Source of the DNA: Adhaeribacter rhizoryzae
GTDB lineage: Bacteria > Bacteroidota > Bacteroidia > Cytophagales > Hymenobacteraceae
DNA: 64,000 bases
Direction of reading: 5' to 3'
NCBI RefSeq assembly: GCF_008629685.1
Contig: NZ_VWSF01000024.1
Coordinates: forward strand, 1-64,000
The notes under the pieces were generated by a model. That model did not search any database. It saw only the letters and a list, made by a program, of their open reading frames with translations, and was not told where the DNA came from. Below are positions 27,099 to 35,846 of the stretch, piece after piece. A program made the position numbers and the translations under genes. Within the stretch, counting starts at the first letter, position 1; every line of letters begins with the position of its first letter.

Positions 27099-28346
27099 AT
27101 GAATAATAAAATATATTGGAGCCGCAGGTGGTTCGCTTCTTTTTTACTTGCCGGGCTATTGGTAACAACCAGCAGTTTTAATCCAAAAGGTTCAGCCGAG
27201 ATCCTTTCGCCAAATATTGCAGTTCTAGTTGAAGAAGGGGAGAATATTCCGGTTAATCTGAAATGGTCGGAGCGGATGGCGCTTTCGACGGTTAAAAGAA
27301 ACGCCTGGCTGCAGGATGTAAACAAGAATCCAGGCTGGGGCTACACGCAGGGCTTAATTGTTTATTCTTTTGAGCAAATCTGGAAGAAAAAACAGGATAA
27401 AAAATATTTGGATTATGTAAAAAACTACGGCACCCAAATGATTCAGCCGGACGGTACCATTAAAACTTACAAACCCGAAACCTATAATATTGATAATATC
27501 AACGCCGGTAAAAGTCTTTTTACCCTATACAAAGTTACCGGCGACGAGAAATATAAAAAAGCCCTACAGCAATTGCGGGCCCAAATGAAAACGCACCCGC
27601 GTACTTCCGAAGGCGGCTTCTTTCACAAGCAAAAATATCCCTCGCAACTGTGGCTCGACGGCGCTTACATGGCCAGCCCTTTCCTGGCGCAATACGCCCA
27701 AGAGTTTAAAAAACCCCAACTGTTTGATGATGTAGCGCAGCAACTAATATTAATGGAGAAGCACCTGCGCGATGCTAAAACGGGTTTGTTGTACCACGGC
27801 TGGGACGAAAAGCGGGTGCAACCTTGGGCCGATAAAGAAACCGGACGCTCCCGCAATTTCTGGGGCCGGGCCATTGGCTGGTACGCCATGGCTTTGGTAG
27901 ATGTACTGGATTATATGCCCAAATCGCATCCGAAAAGAAAAGAAATATTGGCTATCTGGCAGCGGCTGGTACCGGCTCTGCAAAAATACCAGGATAAAGA
28001 AACCGGTTTGTGGTACCAGGTGGTAGACCAAGGTAACCGCGCGGGTAATTACCTGGAGGCTTCCGGCTCATGTATGTTTGTGTACGCCATTGCCAAAAGT
28101 GTAAACAAAGGTTACTTGGATGCCAAGTTTAAGCCAATAGCCGATAAAGGTTATAACGGCATTATTAAGAAATTGATCGAAGTAAAACCCGATGGCGAAA
28201 TAAATCTGTTGCAGGTTTGCGAAGTAGCCGGCCTGAGCGACGACCGGGATGGTTCTTTTGAATATTACGTGAAAGAACCCATTCGCATCAACGATCCTAA
28301 AGGCGTTGGGCCTTTTATTTTGGCCAGCCTCGAACTAAATAAATAA
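27099..28346 (+). CDS. GH105 unsaturated rhamnogalacturonyl/galacturonyl hydrolase
   Basis: 415 aa. An N-terminal hydrophobic segment (WFASFLLAGLLVTTSS) acts as signal peptide. The (alpha/alpha)6 barrel of YteR/YesR-type GH105 is recognisable: WGYTQGLIVYSF, YNIDNINAGKSL with Asp132, and the catalytic LWLDGAYM with Asp187; NFWGRAIGWYAMALVDVL is highly characteristic. It hydrates the 4,5-unsaturated uronic acid left by pectate lyases, so it completes the work of the two PL1 enzymes encoded upstream. It lies 22 bp before the next gene, consistent with an operon running 25162-32708. Confidence 0.93.
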   Translation: MNNKIYWSRRWFASFLLAGLLVTTSSFNPKGSAEILSPNIAVLVEEGENIPVNLKWSERMALSTVKRNAWLQDVNKNPGWGYTQGLIVYSFEQIWKKKQDKKYLDYVKNYGTQMIQPDGTIKTYKPETYNIDNINAGKSLFTLYKVTGDEKYKKALQQLRAQMKTHPRTSEGGFFHKQKYPSQLWLDGAYMASPFLAQYAQEFKKPQLFDDVAQQLILMEKHLRDAKTGLLYHGWDEKRVQPWADKETGRSRNFWGRAIGWYAMALVDVLDYMPKSHPKRKEILAIWQRLVPALQKYQDKETGLWYQVVDQGNRAGNYLEASGSCMFVYAIAKSVNKGYLDAKFKPIADKGYNGIIKKLIEVKPDGEINLLQVCEVAGLSDDRDGSFEYYVKEPIRINDPKGVGPFILASLELNK

Positions 28347-28367
28347 TTTACTTATAAAGCGAATTTT

Positions 28368-29510
28368 ATGAAAAGATTATGGCGTATGCTTTTGGTGTTG
28401 AGTCTGCTGGGGAGTTTCAGTGCTTCGGCCCAGGCTCCTAAATTTAAAAAAGGCATTTTGGTAGACGAGTTTATTTTCGAGAAAACTTCTTTCCCCGAAA
28501 GCCACGCCGCTACCATTGCCGAAACCCCGAAAGGATTAATAACGGCTTGGTTTGGCGGCACGAAAGAAAGAAACCCCGACGTGGGTATTTGGGTGAGCCG
28601 CCAGGTAAATAATAAATGGACGGCCCCCGTGGAAGTAGCCAACGGAATTGTAAACGATACGCTCCGGTACGCCTGCTGGAACCCGGTATTGTACCAGGTA
28701 CCCGGCGGCGAGTTGCAATTATATTACAAAATTGGGCCCAACGTAGCCGGCTGGACGGGCTGGGTAAAAACCTCAAAAGACAATGGCTTAACCTGGTCGA
28801 AGGCCAAGGCTTTGCCCGCTGGCTTTATAGGCCCGGTTAAAAATAAGCCGGTATTACTTTCTGGTGGCACCTTGATTGCCCCCTCTAGCACCGAAGGCAA
28901 CGGCTGGAAGGTACACTTTGAAGTAACGAAAGACTTTGGTAAAACCTGGCAGAAAATCGGGCCGATTAACGATGGCAAAACCTTTAATGCCATCCAGCCG
29001 AGTATTTTGGTGCACCGCGATGGCAAGCTGCAGATCCTTTGCCGGAGCAAGGATGCTGTACTGGTAGAATCATGGTCTTCGGATAATGGCCGCACCTGGT
29101 CGCCGCTGGCTGCCAGTGCCTTGCCCAATGCCAATTCGGGTACCGATGCCGTTACCTTAAAAGATGGCCGCCATGTTTTGGTTTACAACCACGTTAAACC
29201 CCCGGTAGGCGCCAAGAATAACAAAGGTGCTCGTACCCCCCTTAACCTGGCTGTTTCCAAAAACGGAAAAACCTGGTTTGCGGCTTTGGTCCTGGAAGAT
29301 TCTCCTATCAGCCAATATTCTTACCCTTCGGTAATTCAGTCGGCCGACGGCATGGTACACGTGGTATACACCTGGCGGCGCGAACGCATTAAGTACGTTA
29401 AAATAGACCCGAAAAAGCTGGAGTTAAAAGAAATAAAAAATGAGCTCTGGCCCGGCACTACTACCGCTCCGAAAGCCGCTAATACCACCAACTCCGAAAA
29501 AGATTTATAA
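28368..29510 (+). CDS. secreted BNR/Asp-box (sialidase superfamily) protein
   Basis: 380 aa. The signal peptide ends near FSASAQA. Four Asp-box motifs are visible: SKDNGLTWSK, TKDFGKTWQK, SSDNGRTWSP and SKNGKTWF, defining a six-bladed sialidase propeller. The start FPESHAATIAETPKG and TAWFGGTKERNPDVGIW are typical of the BNR_2 group. Pectin rhamnogalacturonan II contains the sialic-acid-like sugars Kdo and Dha, and a GH33-fold enzyme is known to release Dha, so a keto-deoxy acid is a plausible substrate; this is inference. The DapA/NanA-family lyase at 4851 would suit such a product. Confidence 0.75.
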   Translation: MKRLWRMLLVLSLLGSFSASAQAPKFKKGILVDEFIFEKTSFPESHAATIAETPKGLITAWFGGTKERNPDVGIWVSRQVNNKWTAPVEVANGIVNDTLRYACWNPVLYQVPGGELQLYYKIGPNVAGWTGWVKTSKDNGLTWSKAKALPAGFIGPVKNKPVLLSGGTLIAPSSTEGNGWKVHFEVTKDFGKTWQKIGPINDGKTFNAIQPSILVHRDGKLQILCRSKDAVLVESWSSDNGRTWSPLAASALPNANSGTDAVTLKDGRHVLVYNHVKPPVGAKNNKGARTPLNLAVSKNGKTWFAALVLEDSPISQYSYPSVIQSADGMVHVVYTWRRERIKYVKIDPKKLELKEIKNELWPGTTTAPKAANTTNSEKDL

Positions 29511-29519
29511 TTCTGCTGC

Positions 29520-30488
29520 ATGAAAAATAAAGCCAAATCTGATGCGGTAAAAGAGAGTAACCAGCATAATATTAATCGGCGGCAGTTTCTGGGAAATGCT
29601 GTTTTGGCCTTGGCCGGCGGTTTGTTGTTGCCCCGCAGCTTGGCCTTAGCTGCACCATCTTCTAAATATTTCTTTCCGGCAGCCACTAACCAGCGGTACA
29701 AAATTGCGGTAATTGATTTAATGATTCTGAAGCGGCAGAAATTGAGCGCTTTGCAATTAACGAAAGATATTGGCGCCGATGGCTTAGAATTGGACATGGG
29801 TGGCCTGGGCAACCGCGAAACTTTCGAAAACCAATTAGCCAATCCGGAGGTGCGGCAGCAATTTATAAATAAAGCCAAAGAACTTAATCTGGAATTCTGC
29901 TCGCTGGCCATGACCGGTTTTTACGCCCAGTCTTTCGCCGAACGGCCCACCTACCAGCGCATGGTAGGCGATTGCATCGAAACCATGAAACAGCTAGGCG
30001 TGAAAGTTGCTTTTTTGCCGCTCGGAATAAAAGGCGATTTGGTGCAGCACCCGGAATTGCGGCCGGCCATTGTGGAGCGGCTGAAAGTAGTGGGCAAAAT
30101 GGCCGAAGCGGCGGGTGTTATTATTGGCATTGAAACGGCGCTCGATGCAACCGGTGAAAAGAAATTACTAAAAGATATTGGCTCCCCAGCGGTTCAGATT
30201 TATTTCAACTTTTCTAACCCCTTAAAAGCGGGCCGCGACTTGCACCAAGAATTAAAAATATTGGGCAAAAAGCGCATCTGTCAGATTCATTGCACCGACG
30301 AAGATGGTGTTTGGCTGCAACATAATACCCGCCTCGATATGCATAAAGTAAAGCAAACGCTGGATAAAATGGGTTGGAGCGGCTGGCTGGTAGTAGAACG
30401 CTCGCGCGACGCCAAACAACCCCGCAGTGTAAAAGAAAATTTTAGTGCCAATACCGCCTACCTCAAATCAGTTTTCCAGACCGGTTAA
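29520..30488 (+). CDS. Tat-exported sugar phosphate isomerase/epimerase-like TIM barrel
   Basis: 322 aa. The N-terminus has NRRQFLGNAVLALAGGLLLP, a twin-arginine signal. The rest is a xylose-isomerase/AP-endonuclease-2-type barrel: KDIGADGLELDMGGLG, EFCSLAMTGFYAQSF, VIIGIETALDATG with its metal-binding Glu, ICQIHCTDEDGVWLQ with His and Asp, and WLVVERSRDAKQP with Glu. These metal ligands suggest an active isomerase, epimerase or dehydratase folded before export. The gene starts 9 bp after the preceding stop and is co-transcribed with GH78, so it probably acts on a released sugar in the periplasm. Confidence 0.82.
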   Translation: MKNKAKSDAVKESNQHNINRRQFLGNAVLALAGGLLLPRSLALAAPSSKYFFPAATNQRYKIAVIDLMILKRQKLSALQLTKDIGADGLELDMGGLGNRETFENQLANPEVRQQFINKAKELNLEFCSLAMTGFYAQSFAERPTYQRMVGDCIETMKQLGVKVAFLPLGIKGDLVQHPELRPAIVERLKVVGKMAEAAGVIIGIETALDATGEKKLLKDIGSPAVQIYFNFSNPLKAGRDLHQELKILGKKRICQIHCTDEDGVWLQHNTRLDMHKVKQTLDKMGWSGWLVVERSRDAKQPRSVKENFSANTAYLKSVFQTG

Positions 30489-30521
30489 CTTCTAATAATT
30501 AATTTCCACCGCTTATTCCTG

Positions 30522-32708
30522 ATGAACATCCAAACGCAATTAGTAAAAACCATAACCGGTTTTTGCCTGCTCTTTATTTTAATAGTTATTAACCCTGCTC
30601 AGGCCCAACAAGCCACCTGGATTTGGTACCCCGGCGATTACGAAATATGGCTAGCCAACGACATGCAGAACCGGCGCACCGAACGCGGCGCTTTCTTTCC
30701 GCCATTCTGGCGCATGGACAGCCACTACGTGCTCATGGATTTTCACAAAGAGTTTAACCTGGCGAAAGCTGAAGAAGTAGAACTTTATGCCGAAGGTCAG
30801 TACAATGTAAAACTAGATAGCAAAATGCTGCCCGGTGCTCCAACCAAGGTTACCATACCGGCCGGTAAACACAAGCTAAATATTAAAGTACACGCGCAGG
30901 ATAAGGTGCCGGCCATTTTTGTAAAAGGCCCAACCATTGTATCGGATTCCACGTGGCTGGTTACTTTCGAGGACAAAGAATGGATCGATGAAACCGGCAA
31001 AGTGTCGGGACAATCCGGTACTGCCTGGCTCAAAGCCGGATCCTGGAATTTTAATGATCCTAAAAATCTGCCTTCCAAATTTAAATTACCTACCGAGCCC
31101 TGGAAAGCCGCTAAAGTTACGCGGCAGCCAGGTTCCATCCTCGTTGATTTCGGCAAAGAGACCTTTGGCTTTGTAAAACTGCACGGCCTGAAAGGCAAAG
31201 GCAAAGTATCGCTGTACTACGGTGAATCGCAGGAAGAAGCGCTGGCTACCGAAACCGGCGAAACCCTGGACCACCTGCAGGTAGACCGGCCGCAAGCCGT
31301 GGATATGGTGCTACCGGGTTCCCGGGCATTCCGGTACGTCAATATTCAGTTCGATAATTCCGTTAGCATTGGCGATGTCTCGATGCTGTACGAATATTTG
31401 CCGGTTGCTGACCGCGGTAAATTCCGGAGTTCTGATCCGGAGTTAAATAAAATATGGGATGTAGCGGCCTACACGCTGCACCTGAATACGCGCGAGTTTT
31501 TCATCGATGGTATTAAGCGCGACCGCTGGATTTGGTCCGGCGATGCGTACCAAAGTTACCTGATGAATTATTATTTGCTCTTTGATTCGCCGTCGGTAAC
31601 CCGTACGTTGTTGGCCCAGCGGGGCAAAGACCCGGTTACGAGCCACATCAACACCATCATGGATTACACTTTTTACTGGTTCTTGGGCATCAACGATTAT
31701 TACCAGTACACCGGCGATAAAAGTTTTATTAAACAGTTTTACCCCCGCATGCAGAGCCTGATGGAGTTTGCCTTGAGTCGGCGGAATAAAAATGGCATGG
31801 TAGAAGGCCTGGCGGGTGATTGGGTTTTTATTGATTGGGCTGATGGACTGAGTAAACAAGGCGAAGTCAGTTTTGAGCAGTTGCTGCTCTGTCGCAGCTT
31901 AGAAACCATGGCTCTTTGCGCCAGTATTGCCCAGGACCAGGAAGGTGCCCGGCGCTACAACGAGTTAGCCACCAAACTAAAAGCCAAATTATTTACCACT
32001 TACTGGGACCAGAACAAACACGCCTTGGTACACAGCCGGGTTAATGGCCAGCCCACTGATAATGTTACCCGCTACGCTAATATGTTTGCCATCTTCTTCG
32101 ACTACCTCAACGCCGGCCAGAAGCAGGAGGTAAAGCAACATGTGCTGCTGAACGATAAAGTGCAGAAAATTACCACGCCCTACATGCGCTTTTACGAACT
32201 GGAAGCTTTGTGTGCCATGGGCGAGCAGAACTACGTGTTAAAGGAAATGAAAGATTATTGGGGCGGGATGCTGAAACTAGGTGCTACGTCTTTCTGGGAA
32301 AAATATGATCCTAACGAAAAAGGAGCGGAGCATTATGCGATGTACGGTCGTCCGTTTGGCCGGAGTCTGTGCCACGCCTGGGGAGCCAGCCCGATTTATT
32401 TATTAGGCAAATATTACCTGGGTGTAAAACCTACTTCACCGGCTTATGCTACTTATTTGGTAGAGCCCGTTCTGGGTGGATTGGAGTGGATGGAAGGCAG
32501 CGTGCCTACGCCCAAAGGCGATATAAATATTTATTGCAGCCAAAAGCAGATTAAAGTAAAATCCGGCGAAGGTACCGGCACGCTCCGTTTCCAAAGCAAA
32601 AGCAAGCCCACATCTAAAGGCACCAGAATAACCGCCAAAGGCAACAATATTTTCGAAATGACTATTGATAAGGGTAAAGAATACGTGGTAGCTTACAATG
32701 CTAAATAA
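30522..32708 (+). CDS. GH78-family alpha-L-rhamnosidase
   Basis: 728 aa. A signal peptide ends near INPAQAQQ. An N-terminal beta-sandwich (to ~300) includes PGSILVDFGKETFGFVKL and DNSVSIGDVSMLYEY, as in bacterial rhamnosidases. The (alpha/alpha)6 catalytic domain begins around residue 310 (PELNKIWDVAAYTLHLNTREFF), with the diagnostic FIDGIKRDRWIWSGDAYQS segment that in GH78 carries the acid and substrate contacts, and HAWGASPIYLLGKYYLG near the end. A C-terminal beta domain follows. It removes L-rhamnose from rhamnogalacturonan chains or side chains. Confidence 0.88.
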   Translation: MNIQTQLVKTITGFCLLFILIVINPAQAQQATWIWYPGDYEIWLANDMQNRRTERGAFFPPFWRMDSHYVLMDFHKEFNLAKAEEVELYAEGQYNVKLDSKMLPGAPTKVTIPAGKHKLNIKVHAQDKVPAIFVKGPTIVSDSTWLVTFEDKEWIDETGKVSGQSGTAWLKAGSWNFNDPKNLPSKFKLPTEPWKAAKVTRQPGSILVDFGKETFGFVKLHGLKGKGKVSLYYGESQEEALATETGETLDHLQVDRPQAVDMVLPGSRAFRYVNIQFDNSVSIGDVSMLYEYLPVADRGKFRSSDPELNKIWDVAAYTLHLNTREFFIDGIKRDRWIWSGDAYQSYLMNYYLLFDSPSVTRTLLAQRGKDPVTSHINTIMDYTFYWFLGINDYYQYTGDKSFIKQFYPRMQSLMEFALSRRNKNGMVEGLAGDWVFIDWADGLSKQGEVSFEQLLLCRSLETMALCASIAQDQEGARRYNELATKLKAKLFTTYWDQNKHALVHSRVNGQPTDNVTRYANMFAIFFDYLNAGQKQEVKQHVLLNDKVQKITTPYMRFYELEALCAMGEQNYVLKEMKDYWGGMLKLGATSFWEKYDPNEKGAEHYAMYGRPFGRSLCHAWGASPIYLLGKYYLGVKPTSPAYATYLVEPVLGGLEWMEGSVPTPKGDINIYCSQKQIKVKSGEGTGTLRFQSKSKPTSKGTRITAKGNNIFEMTIDKGKEYVVAYNAK

Positions 32709-32777
32709 ATTTTGTAGAATTTGGAGCAAAGCTTTTTGGTTAAGGAGCTGATTAGAATTTTACAAATCGGAAGAAAC

Positions 32778-32860
32778 CGCTGCCCTTGCTGCGTGTTTTC
32801 ACCAGCAAGTAGTTTGGCAGAAGCGCTTGAATTGGCGGTGATAACACCACCAATGGCACC
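32778..32860. repeat. structured intergenic repeat, family B copy 1
   Basis: Arms CTTGCTG (32785-32791) and CAGCAAG (32803-32809) enclose a CGTGTTTTCAC loop; GGTGATAACACC further on can pair with the loop. A second copy at 57844-57925 keeps the loop and downstream block but has a different, still self-complementary stem. It lies between the GH78 and CE15-like genes in a 294-bp gap with no gene. Confidence 0.65.
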
Positions 32861-33002
32861 AAATTCTGTTCGAAACAGAAATACTAAACAGCATCTTTAT
32901 AAAAACAGCAGTATCCATAAGGTTTAAATAATTCAATTTAAATCGTTATAACTCTCGGTTTGAGTAAGGTTTTAATTAAAGCAGGATTTTAAAAAATCAA
33001 AC

Positions 33003-34283
33003 GTGAATAAAAGTCTAGCCTGGAGATATAATTTATTATTAGTTTGGCTTTTGCTGGTCCTTGTTTTACCCGCAATAGCGCAGAACTATGAGGAGGCTAA
33101 AGTGCCCCCCTACATTTTGCCTGATCCGCTGGTCTTTCAGAATGGTACCAAGGTAAAAACGCCTAAGCAATGGCGCACAAAGCGCCGGGCCGAAATAATA
33201 GAGTTGTGCGAAAACGAAATGTACGGCCGTTCACCCGTGCGACCGGCCAACATGACCTTTAAAGTTTGGGACCAGGATAAAACGGCCTTAAATGGAATCG
33301 CCACCCGCAAGCAAATTACCGTTTATTTCACCGGCCAGCCCGATGGACCCCAAATGGAAATATTGCTTTATCTTCCCAACCAGGTGAAAGGCAAAGTTCC
33401 GGTATTTTTAGGACTTAATTTCCAGGGTAACCAAGGGGTTAATCCGGATACAGCTATTAAAATTTCGTATAATTGGGTGTGGGCCGGCGCGGCTGGGGTG
33501 GTAAATAACCGTTCCACCGAAAAGTCGCGGGGCTCTACCGCCAGCCGCTGGCCTTTGGATCTTATTTTGGCGCGCGGTTATGGGGTAGCTACTGTTTTTG
33601 CCAACGATATCGACCCGGATTATTTCGATAATTTCCAGAATGGCGTGCATGCCTTGTATCCCGAACTGCAAAACCGGGGTGATAATTTCAGTACGATGTC
33701 GGCTTGGGCCTGGGGCTTGAGCCGGGCTTTGGATTATCTCCAAACTGATCCGGATGTTCATCCAAACAGAGTAATGTTATTCGGTTTCTCCCGGATGGGT
33801 AAGGCCGCTTTATGGGCGGGTGTCCGGGACGAAAGATTTGCTATGGTCATCAGTAATGAGTCGGGTGGGGGTGGAGCGGCCTTATCGAAACGAAATTTCG
33901 GTGAAGACGTGGAACGGCTGAACCGGGGCAACCCGCACTGGTTTTGCCAGAATTTCCGGAAGTACAACAAAAACGAAGCCGCTTTGCCCTTCGACCAGCA
34001 CATGGTTATCTCCTTAATTGCACCCCGCCCGGTTTACGTGGCCAGCGCCGAACAGGACTTAGGAGCCGATCCCAAAGGGGAATATCTGGGCATAAAAGCA
34101 GCTGATCCGGTATATCGTTTCCTCCGGACAAAAGGCTTGCCCGCAACAGGATTTCCGAAAGTTCATCAGCCGGTCTGGGGCCGTTTAGCCTACCACATCC
34201 GTGCCGGCAAACATGATGTTACCCGTTACGATTGGGAACAATTTTTAAATTTTGCAGATTACACCTGGAAGAAGCAAAAGTAA
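33003..34283 (+). CDS. CE15-like (glucuronoyl-esterase-type) alpha/beta hydrolase
   Basis: 426 aa from GTG; the signal peptide (LLLVWLLLVLVLPAIAQ) fits this start. The nucleophile is Ser263 in GFSRMGK, the CE15 pattern G-x-S-R-x-G-K, and the histidine is His404 in AYHIRAGKHDVT. SNESGGGG (Glu286) and SAEQDLGADPKGE are further family blocks. CE15 cleaves esters of (methyl-)glucuronic acid; related PUL enzymes remove methyl or other esters from pectin. A methyl- or acyl-esterase acting on pectin is therefore likely. It closes the PUL on this strand. Confidence 0.82.
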   Translation: MNKSLAWRYNLLLVWLLLVLVLPAIAQNYEEAKVPPYILPDPLVFQNGTKVKTPKQWRTKRRAEIIELCENEMYGRSPVRPANMTFKVWDQDKTALNGIATRKQITVYFTGQPDGPQMEILLYLPNQVKGKVPVFLGLNFQGNQGVNPDTAIKISYNWVWAGAAGVVNNRSTEKSRGSTASRWPLDLILARGYGVATVFANDIDPDYFDNFQNGVHALYPELQNRGDNFSTMSAWAWGLSRALDYLQTDPDVHPNRVMLFGFSRMGKAALWAGVRDERFAMVISNESGGGGAALSKRNFGEDVERLNRGNPHWFCQNFRKYNKNEAALPFDQHMVISLIAPRPVYVASAEQDLGADPKGEYLGIKAADPVYRFLRTKGLPATGFPKVHQPVWGRLAYHIRAGKHDVTRYDWEQFLNFADYTWKKQK

Positions 34284-34598
34284 TCCACTCAAAACAGCTA
34301 TTATCCTGCCCTGTCATCTTCTTTCCATTTACAATTCAATTAGCAAATCCGGAATTGGTTCTGGTTGATGCACCGATTTAGCCTGAATATTCACCCTATC
34401 CTACTCTCCATTAAAAATAAATATTCAATTCTGATTTATTTTAAATATAAATAATTAATTTACAAATAAAATATGCTTAATAAATTTAGGCTTGTTATGG
34501 ATATTCTGTTTTACTAATTAAAACACAAGAGCGGTCCGATAATCACAGGAAATAATTATTTAATATTGAACTTACCCAGCGGCAAAAAGAACTGAACC
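34284..34598. promoter_or_regulatory. intergenic region before the RuBisCO-like gene
   Basis: 315 bp, strongly AT-rich in its middle. AAATATAAATAATTAATTT (34443-34461) continuing ACAAATAA resembles the AT motifs at 25021 and 62051. No clear TAnnTTTG box and no terminator hairpin were found. Confidence 0.35.
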
Positions 34599-35846
34599 AT
34601 GGAAAGAATTAAGGCTACTTACTTTATTGAAACGCCTTTGCCCGTAGAGAAAGCCGCTGCCGTTTTAGCCGGGGAGCAATCTTCCGGTACTTTTGTGGCG
34701 GTACCGGGCGAAACGGAGGAATTAAAACAGCGGTTTGCTGCCCGGGTTGAAGCTATAAGGCCGGTAGAAACGGTTTCGGAACCCAGTATACCGGGTTTAA
34801 ACCTAAATGGCGGCGCCTATCACCGGGCCCATGTAGAAGTTTCCTGGTCGATTGAAAATTTTGGGTATAACTTGGCGGCCATGATTTCGACACTGCAAGG
34901 CAACCTGTATGAGCTTACCCAATTTACCGGTTTAAAGCTGATGGATCTGGAGGTGCCGGATTCGTTTGCCACCCGGTTCGCAGGTCCCCGGTTTGGCATT
35001 GCGGGTTGCCGCCAACTTACCCAGGTTACCGATCGCCCGCTAATCGGCACCATTATTAAACCCAGCATTGGCCTGAGCCCCGCCCAAACCGCAGACCTGA
35101 TAAAAACTTTAGTCCAAGCCGGCATTGATTTTATCAAGGACGATGAACTGCTGGTTTCTTCGGGTAATTCGCCTTTTGAGGAACGGGTTGATGCGGTAAT
35201 GCGGGTAATAAACGCGCACGCCGATATAACCGGCAAAAAGGTAATGTATGCCTTTAACATCAGCGATGAAATAGATGAGATGTTGAAGCGCTACGAATAT
35301 ATTCTGGCAGCTGGCGGTACTAGCGCCATGATTAGCCTGAATAGTGTGGGATTATCGGGGGTAAAGAAAATCTGCGACCAGGGGCAATTGGCGATTCACG
35401 GACACCGCAATGGCTGGGGCATGCTGAACCGTCACCCTTTGCTGGGCATTGAGTTTCCGGCTTATCAGAAAATATGGCGGCTGGCCGGCGTAGACCAGAT
35501 ACACGTAAATGGCATCCAAAATAAATTCTGGGAGTCCGACGATTCGGTAGTGCGGTCGATTGAAGCATGTTTAAAACCCATGCTCGGCGGCTATTCTATT
35601 TTGCCGGTAGTATCTTCCGGCCAGTGGGGCGGACAGGCGCCCGAAACGTATCGTCGTACCCAAACTACCGATTTGCTTTATATGGCCGGTGGCGGCATTA
35701 TGGCCCACCCGGACGGACCAGCTGGCGGCGTAGTGGCGCTGCAGCAAGCCTGGGAAGCCGCTGTGGACGGGTTAACGGTAGCTGAGGCTGCGCAAAAATA
35801 TCCCGAGTTTGGCAATTCCGTTAAAAAATTTGGCTCACCCGCATGA
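34599..35846 (+). CDS. RuBisCO-like protein (form IV), probable acid-sugar phosphate decarboxylase/transcarboxylase
   Basis: 415 aa, shorter than form I RuBisCO and typical of RuBisCO-like proteins. Active-site equivalents present: Lys154 (IIKPSIGLS; RuBisCO Lys175), carbamate lysine Lys180 with Asp182 and Glu183 (IKDDE), His269-Arg270 (HGHRNGWG), Lys309 in the loop-6 region (NGIQNKFWES), Ser340-Gly341 and Gly365-Gly366 with HPDG following. The second lysine of KPK (RuBisCO Lys177) is Ser156, so it is not a CO2-fixing enzyme. RuBisCO-like proteins beside DUF1537 kinases act on 3-oxo-isoapionate 4-phosphate or related acid sugars (OiaX/OiaT type); that activity is inferred here. The end overlaps the kinase start by ATGA. 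Confidence 0.88.
   Translation: MERIKATYFIETPLPVEKAAAVLAGEQSSGTFVAVPGETEELKQRFAARVEAIRPVETVSEPSIPGLNLNGGAYHRAHVEVSWSIENFGYNLAAMISTLQGNLYELTQFTGLKLMDLEVPDSFATRFAGPRFGIAGCRQLTQVTDRPLIGTIIKPSIGLSPAQTADLIKTLVQAGIDFIKDDELLVSSGNSPFEERVDAVMRVINAHADITGKKVMYAFNISDEIDEMLKRYEYILAAGGTSAMISLNSVGLSGVKKICDQGQLAIHGHRNGWGMLNRHPLLGIEFPAYQKIWRLAGVDQIHVNGIQNKFWESDDSVVRSIEACLKPMLGGYSILPVVSSGQWGGQAPETYRRTQTTDLLYMAGGGIMAHPDGPAGGVVALQQAWEAAVDGLTVAEAAQKYPEFGNSVKKFGSPA

Noticed and set aside
28368-29510. True sialidase acting on sialic acid
   Set aside because: Asp boxes show only the fold; the locus is pectin-specific and no sialic acid catabolic set (NanE/NanK) accompanies it.
32721-32927. 68-aa open frame between GH78 and CE15 genes
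   Set aside because: Most of it is the family B repeat; composition and start context do not support a gene.
34599-35846. A genuine CO2-fixing RuBisCO
   Set aside because: The chain is too short, the second lysine of the KPK motif is Ser156, there is no small subunit or phosphoribulokinase gene, and the context is acid-sugar catabolism.
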